From Bacillota bacterium (GTDB lineage Bacteria; Bacillota; UBA4882; UBA8346), in contig JAEZCE010000010.1 of assembly GCA_023429995.1 (NCBI GenBank), positions 1 to 26,690 of the forward strand: 26,690 nt of DNA, read 5' to 3'. Below are positions 22,553-26,690 of this stretch, piece after piece (within the stretch, counting starts at the first letter, position 1; each line of letters opens with the position of its first letter). A program made the position numbers and the translations under genes. The notes below the pieces were generated by a model. That model had not been told where the DNA came from and made no database searches. It saw only the letters and a program-made list of their open reading frames with translations.

Positions 22553-23710
22553 TTAATTTTCGATAAGTGCAGCAATCTCTTTAGCAGCTCTTGCCATAAC
22601 ACCTTTGGGCCCGATTAATTCCCGTACTTCCAGCAGTTCTTTTCGAAGTTTGGCATTATAATCGGAATTATTTAGCATATGCCGCAACTCACGGGCCACA
22701 TTGTCGGCGGTAAATTTTTCCTGTTTCAACTCCGGTACAATTTCCCTTCCCATAATAATATTGGGTAATCCAATAAGAGGAAGTCCTTTCGCTCTTTGTT
22801 CCTTGGTTTGCAGCATCCGGTAAATACCTAAAGTTAATTTGGATAGACGGTAAACAATCACCATCGGAGTATTTAAAATTGCCGCCTCCAGGGTGGCCGT
22901 TCCTGACGAGATTACGGCCCCATCCGCGGTGGCCAATAAATCATAAACCCCTTCATGAATAATGGTTAATTTAACTTGATATTGATCCACGATGGAATCG
23001 AGAAATTCCTGGTCGATGGAACCCGCCAAAGGCAAAACCCATTGGATGTCCAACACTTTATTGAGTTCAGCAGCGGCTTCCAACATCACCGGCAGAAGAT
23101 TGGCCAGTTCTTGCCTGCGGCTGCCGGGCATTAAAGCCACTAATTGCTGGCCGGGATTGATTCCGATCCGTTTGCGGAATGCCTCCGGCCTGGACGACAC
23201 GACTCGATCAATCAATGGATGCCCTATATAAGTTGCATTAGCCCCGAACTTCCGGTAAAAGTCAGCCTCAAAGGGTAATACCGCCAATAATAATTTCACC
23301 CGTTCGCTCAGTTTAACGGCCCGGCTTTCCCAATAACCCCAGGCCGACGGGGAGAACATACAGACTACCGGTATTCCCAGGTTTTTAGCCTCTTTGGCTA
23401 CTTTCAAATTAAATCCTCCGGAATCAAGCCAAATTACCACATCGGGGCGGCGCTGTTCCCATTGATTTTTTATGCTTTTCATTAGGCGGGAGGCTTTGGT
23501 TAAATTTTTTAAAGCTTCAGTAAAACCTACGGTACTTCCCTTGGTGGGATCAAAAATGATCTCCATCCCGGCCTCGGCCATTTTCCTTCCCCCGATACCA
23601 TAAAAAAGAGCCTCAGGTAGCAACTTTTTCAGTTCGGCTAATAAAACCGCGCCATGCATATCTCCGGAAAATTCCCAGGTTGATAAAAAAATAACCGGCT
23701 TTTTCATCAT
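22553..23710 (-). CDS. lpxB: Lipid-A-disaccharide synthase
   Basis: 385 aa, a GT19 glycosyltransferase joining UDP-2,3-diacylglucosamine and lipid X to form the lipid A disaccharide at the inner membrane. Family landmarks run in order: EFSGDMHGA near the N-terminus (the SGDxxGA motif), GIGGRKMAEAGM, STVGFTEAL, DSGGFNLKVA, SPSAWGYWESR, YIGHPLID, LMPGSRRQEL and SSGTATLEAAILNTPMVIVYR. The length matches known LpxB, so it looks functional. AAGGAG precedes the ATG. Its presence implies an LPS-type outer membrane. No other lpx gene is in the window. Confidence 0.95.
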   Translation of the reverse strand: MMKKPVIFLSTWEFSGDMHGAVLLAELKKLLPEALFYGIGGRKMAEAGMEIIFDPTKGSTVGFTEALKNLTKASRLMKSIKNQWEQRRPDVVIWLDSGGFNLKVAKEAKNLGIPVVCMFSPSAWGYWESRAVKLSERVKLLLAVLPFEADFYRKFGANATYIGHPLIDRVVSSRPEAFRKRIGINPGQQLVALMPGSRRQELANLLPVMLEAAAELNKVLDIQWVLPLAGSIDQEFLDSIVDQYQVKLTIIHEGVYDLLATADGAVISSGTATLEAAILNTPMVIVYRLSKLTLGIYRMLQTKEQRAKGLPLIGLPNIIMGREIVPELKQEKFTADNVARELRHMLNNSDYNAKLRKELLEVRELIGPKGVMARAAKEIAALIEN

Positions 23711-23857
23711 TCTTACTCCTTATTTTGAAAATCAATATCAAAGTCAATTCTGGAAATTCACCCGAATTCCTTTCCAAGAAAGTTTTTTCCTTCAACTTGT
23801 TTAGTATACCGGACCTTGGCATGACTCAAACCAGAGTTTATCGATCATCATCAAAAC

Positions 23858-23890
23858 AAATACCCCAGTCCAAAAGGATTTAGGGTATTT
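23858..23890 (-). terminator. Terminator after the phytase-like gene
   Basis: AAATACCC (23858-23865) pairs with GGGTATTT (23883-23890). On the minus strand the stem continues into GTTTTG; on the plus strand ATTTTTG follows, so it may be bidirectional. It separates the phytase-like gene from lpxB. Confidence 0.7.
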
Positions 23891-23939
23891 ATTTTTGATA
23901 GCTATTTTATTTTGGAATCAAAATTTTTCAACCCCAATT

Positions 23940-25262
23940 TCAGGGACGGAATTTCATTCCCTCTTTGAGTTTGAAAGGTTGAAACTCCGGCAAAGCGTTT
24001 TGAGAAACCGCAAAGGCGAAAATATAGTCCGGATAGGTATCGGAGTAATCGTTATCATTGGTAGCCAGTAATAGATGGCGCCCATCGGGCAAATCCGGAC
24101 CAAAAGCGTACCCTTCGATCTTATCGGGTAATCCGGCCGGGGTAATAAAGGCCCCGGCAGCATTTAACATCGCGCCGATATCGGCGAACAATTGCTTATG
24201 CAACGGTACCCGTCCGGAAAGATCATCATCAACCGGTAAGGCTGTCACTGCCGCTACATCAGAGGGCGTTTCCGGCTGTTTAAAATCAATTAAATAAAGC
24301 AATTTAACACCTTTCGGACCGCCAACCCCGTCCCGTTCATCGACTAAAAACTGGTGAGCATTCACGGCCAAAATCTCCGAAACAGCCATCTTGGTGGAAT
24401 CTAACGGATACATAAATTGTTTGGGTGCTTTTTGGGAATTGTCCAAATCATAAACTAAAAACCGGCAGTATTTCCCCTTCACACCACCGTCCTGGATTAA
24501 TGGGCCTTGCATCGCTACAACTAACACTTTCCCATCCGGGCTGAGGGCCAATCCTTCAGCGCCTTTGTTGGTATAGCGGCCGGATTTGTTGTTTTGAATC
24601 TCCTCGGCGAGGGTGTCGGCCGGATGAGCGATTAAAAAAGCGGCTGGAATCTCTAACCTTCCAATTCGTTCTCCTTTTTGGTTAAAATGATCCACATAAG
24701 GTCCGTACTCGTCACTGGTCCAGACGGTTCCATCCGGAGCAACTCTGACCCCTTCCGTATCCCGTCGTAACTTTTTATTATAACCGGTACTGATGCCGGT
24801 AAACTGCTCACCTTTTTGGTTTTTAAGGAGCGAAGTTCCTTTTAACCGGACACTTACTTGATAATTCTGATCCGCTTTCTTCAGTTCAATGTCGGCAATT
24901 TGAAAACGATTGGCATAGGACGTGGTATTATCAACATCAGTTCCGTTAAGATAGCTAATTTTGTTAGGTCCCCGATCCGCCAAAAGTAAATAACGGTTTT
25001 GATATCCGGTATAAGCAATCCCTGAGCCGAAACCGTCAAATGAATCTTGGTAACTTACGCCATCTTCCAACAAAGTGTGTGGCAAGCCCGTCATATCTTT
25101 GGCTGTTTTTTCGCCGCCACCGTTGATGGCCGCCAGACCTAAAAATTCGACCTTTTCCTGGGCTCCCGCACCCTGCATTGCAAATCCACCTATCAAAACG
25201 ATTCCCAATACGATGCCAAGCTTCCGTAAATTCGGACCATTCAATCTTAATCTTTTGTCCAA
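23940..25262 (-). CDS. Secreted esterase-like-activity-of-phytase family protein
   Basis: 440 aa with a TTG start at 25262, supported by AGGGGG 8-9 nt upstream and no other start before the signal peptide (LGIVLGIVLIGGFAMQGAGA, ending AQA-like at GAGAQE). The mature part fits the phytase-esterase-like beta-propeller family: DSFDGFGSGIAYTG, YLLLADRGPN, RRDTEGVRVAPDGTVWTSDEYGPYV, GAEGLALSPDGKVLVVAMQ and DKIEGYAFGPDLPDGRHLLLATNDND. It probably acts outside the inner membrane; substrates for this family are poorly defined. The start codon lies in one arm of an inverted repeat. Confidence 0.85.
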   Translation of the reverse strand: MDKRLRLNGPNLRKLGIVLGIVLIGGFAMQGAGAQEKVEFLGLAAINGGGEKTAKDMTGLPHTLLEDGVSYQDSFDGFGSGIAYTGYQNRYLLLADRGPNKISYLNGTDVDNTTSYANRFQIADIELKKADQNYQVSVRLKGTSLLKNQKGEQFTGISTGYNKKLRRDTEGVRVAPDGTVWTSDEYGPYVDHFNQKGERIGRLEIPAAFLIAHPADTLAEEIQNNKSGRYTNKGAEGLALSPDGKVLVVAMQGPLIQDGGVKGKYCRFLVYDLDNSQKAPKQFMYPLDSTKMAVSEILAVNAHQFLVDERDGVGGPKGVKLLYLIDFKQPETPSDVAAVTALPVDDDLSGRVPLHKQLFADIGAMLNAAGAFITPAGLPDKIEGYAFGPDLPDGRHLLLATNDNDYSDTYPDYIFAFAVSQNALPEFQPFKLKEGMKFRP

Positions 25263-25318
25263 TATTCTGACCCCCTGATATGAATGATGCTAATTTCCTT
25301 TTTATTATATTGGACAAA
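25254..25318. promoter_or_regulatory. 12-bp dyad enclosing the phytase-like gene's start region
   Basis: TTTGTCCAATAT (25254-25265) and ATATTGGACAAA (25307-25318) are perfect reverse complements 41 nt apart. The TTG start (25260-25262) is inside one arm and the G-rich ribosome binding site is in the loop. It could be a translational control hairpin or an operator pair. Confidence 0.6.
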
Positions 25319-25400
25319 GGTTAAGAGTGCATTATACAATACTTAATTCTAAACCAACTGTGATCTGACCCCATGTTTCAAAAACTCGTCTGAATCGCTC

Positions 25401-25441
25401 CAGACAGCTTTTCTTCATCTTCAAAAACGGCAGGCCGTCTG
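25401..25441 (-). terminator. Hairpin after the LmeA-family gene
   Basis: CAGACAGC (25401-25408) pairs with GCCGTCTG (25434-25441) with one G-T pair. Inside it, ACGG/CCGT (25427-25438) on the minus strand is followed by TTTTTG. It lies 10 nt past the stop at 25452. Confidence 0.5.
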
Positions 25442-25451
25442 AAAAAAGCTA

Positions 25452-26207
25452 TCAATTACCGGCATTGTTTTCTTTTAAGTTCAACACAGCCGAACCATTC
25501 CCTAAATCAATGGATGTAAGGGCAAAGGGCCATTTCCCCAATAACTGGAATTGCAAAGGAAACTGAGCGCCCAGGAAATTCAAGAGATCCGGAGGGGCAG
25601 TACGTCCCGATATCCGCAACTGCGTGGGATAAAAACGCAAACTTTTGGGAGGAACGATCTTCATAAAACCGCCGAGTTCTATAGGAAGAGGTTGCCCGAA
25701 TAGCCGGGCCCTACCCGAAAAGATGATCTCCCCTGGAATGATAGTTAGCTGTGGTTTAAACTCGGGATAAAATAAACCGACATAATCGCTAAAATCGGCG
25801 GCGGTAACCAATGCCTGAATTCTGGTAGAGTTGAGGTGAATGAGTTCCAATCGGTGTTTTCGAAACAATACAGGAAAATTAAAAGTAAAGCCTTCATTGC
25901 TCAGATGCAATTCAGCAAAACGCAGATTACTAATGAGACAATTATGGGCGTCGATTCGTACATGGCTAACCCTGCCTTTGAAAACATCAACCATAGTCAG
26001 CCAATTTAAATGAGCCTCAATTTTCACCTGAGGTCCGCTACCCCAACCTAAAGATTGCCGCAAATCCTTTCGGACCTTGATATTAAGCCAGCACTCAAGG
26101 ATGCCTAAACATAAAAAAACAACAGCTAGAATAATAAATCCTATCTTAACCATTTTTATTTTTAAAAATGCCCTCACTGCTTCAAGAAGTTGACCTGTTT
26201 TATGCAA
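25452..26207 (-). CDS. LmeA/DUF2993-family lipid-binding protein
   Basis: 251 aa. An N-terminal membrane anchor (IGFIILAVVFLCLGILECW) precedes a periplasm-facing domain: VKIEAHLNWLTMVDVFKGRVSHVRIDAHN is the family's pattern of basal domain with the 'G+v..v.i.a' repeat, followed by ALVTAADFSDYVGLFYPEF and IELGGFMKI. The start is TTG 26207 with GGAGTGG upstream; ATG 26153 lacks a site. LmeA relatives bind phospholipid at the outer face of the membrane and, in mycobacteria, affect mannan elongation. With LpxB nearby, a role in envelope lipid handling is reasonable inference. Confidence 0.75.
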   Translation of the reverse strand: MHKTGQLLEAVRAFLKIKMVKIGFIILAVVFLCLGILECWLNIKVRKDLRQSLGWGSGPQVKIEAHLNWLTMVDVFKGRVSHVRIDAHNCLISNLRFAELHLSNEGFTFNFPVLFRKHRLELIHLNSTRIQALVTAADFSDYVGLFYPEFKPQLTIIPGEIIFSGRARLFGQPLPIELGGFMKIVPPKSLRFYPTQLRISGRTAPPDLLNFLGAQFPLQFQLLGKWPFALTSIDLGNGSAVLNLKENNAGN

Positions 26208-26308
26208 AGTCTACCACTCCGACTCTATTTATCAATGATAATATTACTATTATGTACTTACAGCAGTTATTATCTTTGAAAAAATAAAATAAATAAAGAA
26301 GACCTTGT

Positions 26309-26347
26309 AAAAAAAGCAAAAGACCCCGGAAAAAACCGAGGTCTTTT
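26309..26347 (-). terminator. Terminator after the first 5S copy
   Basis: AAAAGACCCCGG (26318-26329) pairs with CCGAGGTCTTTT (26336-26347) with one mismatch; on the minus strand GCTTTTTTT follows. It is probably the final terminator of the rRNA transcript. Confidence 0.88.
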
Positions 26348-26356
26348 AAAAAATTA

Positions 26357-26486
26357 CTCCTGGCAACGACTTACTCTCCCAGCCGGTCGCCCGACAAGTA
26401 CCATGGGAATATGTTCACATATTCCTTAGCAGAACCTTTGGTTCTGCCCAGCGCTCAGAGGGGCTTAACTGCCGTGTTCGGGATGG
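26357..26486 (-). rRNA. 5S rRNA-like copy with 44-nt insertion and missing 5' part
   Basis: In sense orientation it contains CCATCCCGAACACGGCAG, AAGCCCCTCTG, GGTACTTGTCGGGCGACC and GGGAGAGTAAGTCGTTGCC, matching 5S and the adjacent copy. An extra 44 nt (26405-26448) lies between GCGCTG and ATGGTA and folds as two hairpins: GGAATATG/CATATTCC and GCAGAACC/GGTTCTGC. Two further nt (TC) are inserted near 26455. Upstream of CCATCCC (position 26486) the sequence diverges into unrelated AT-rich DNA, so roughly the first 30-35 nt of 5S, including one strand of helix I, are missing. It is probably a non-functional duplicate, or an expanded 5S with a lost 5' end. Confidence 0.8.
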
Positions 26487-26571
26487 AAAAAAAGTTTGAA
26501 GGGTAAAGAGTGAAGTTTGAAATAAAAACTAAATCTCTTGTATACTGCCAATCAATATATGTAACCAATAA

Positions 26572-26605
26572 AAAAGAAGACCTTGTAAAGACAAGATCTT
26601 CTTTT
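26572..26605 (-). terminator. Hairpin after the second 5S copy
   Basis: AAAAGAAGACCTTGT (26572-26586) pairs with ACAAGATCTTCTTTT (26591-26605) with one mismatch. The same AAAGAAGACCTTGTAAA string also occurs at 26295-26311, evidence that the 3' flank was duplicated with the 5S gene. Confidence 0.7.
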
Positions 26606-26614
26606 AAAAAATTA

Positions 26615-26690
26615 CTCCTGGCAACGACTTACTCTCCCAGCCGGTCGCCCGACAAGTACCATCAGCGCAGAGGGGCTTAACTGCCGTGTT
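26615..26690 (-). rRNA. 5S rRNA, partial at the window edge
   Basis: In sense orientation it shows AACACGGCAGTTAAGCCC, CTGCGCTGATGGTACTTG and GAGTAAGTCGTTGCCAGG at the 3' end, a normal 5S without insertion. The 5' third is beyond the window. It is presumably preceded by 23S and 16S outside the window. Confidence 0.9.

Overview
The window reads as chromosomal DNA of a spore-forming Firmicute that appears to have an outer membrane. Spore-type genes include two YheC/YheD-like ATP-grasp proteins, a YlxY-like deacetylase with an MlpA-type M16 peptidase, an SH3b/GH18 hydrolase of the spore-germination type and a CD3324-family protein. A complete lipid-A-disaccharide synthase (LpxB) points to a diderm envelope. 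Low-to-moderate GC, frequent TTG/GTG starts and strong GGAGG ribosome binding sites fit Firmicutes. A lineage such as Negativicutes, Halanaerobiales or Limnochordia/Hydrogenispora-like bacteria would fit; the window does not settle which.

Layout. 1-603: no gene; a 54-nt tandem repeat and a terminator. 604-7021: a divergent 'amidoligase' locus. A MurF-like ligase and a HAD phosphatase run left, overlapping by 4 nt. A 59-aa small protein with a GTG start, two ATP-grasp ligases, a DUF2156/GNAT-fold protein and possibly a 29-aa peptide run right and end at a strong terminator. 7125-8724: leftward GNAT, CBS-pair and GreA/B-like genes. 9172-9582: bacteriohemerythrin. 9764-14008: a cobalamin-riboswitch-controlled operon encoding a PurM-like kinase (candidate alpha-ribazole kinase CblS), an ECF S-component (candidate CblT), a fused double EcfA ATPase and EcfT, probably for salvage of a cobalamin precursor. 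14121-17809: leftward small protein, ilvE, a possible Spo0E-like protein, dut and an M16 peptidase. 18038-20392: GH18 hydrolase convergent with YlxY. 20536-26207: leftward ceramidase-like protein, CD3324-family protein, lpxB, an esterase-like-phytase family secreted protein and an LmeA-family lipid-binding protein. 26357-26690: leftward 3' end of an rRNA operon with two 5S copies.

The two most interesting items are the divergent ligase locus and the first 5S copy. The locus combines Mur ligase, paired ATP-grasp and GNAT-fold enzymes around small unrecognised peptides, an arrangement suited to building a peptide or modifying a small protein. The 5S copy carries a 44-nt two-hairpin insertion and lacks its 5' part. 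All functional statements rest on motif recognition by eye; no database search was run.
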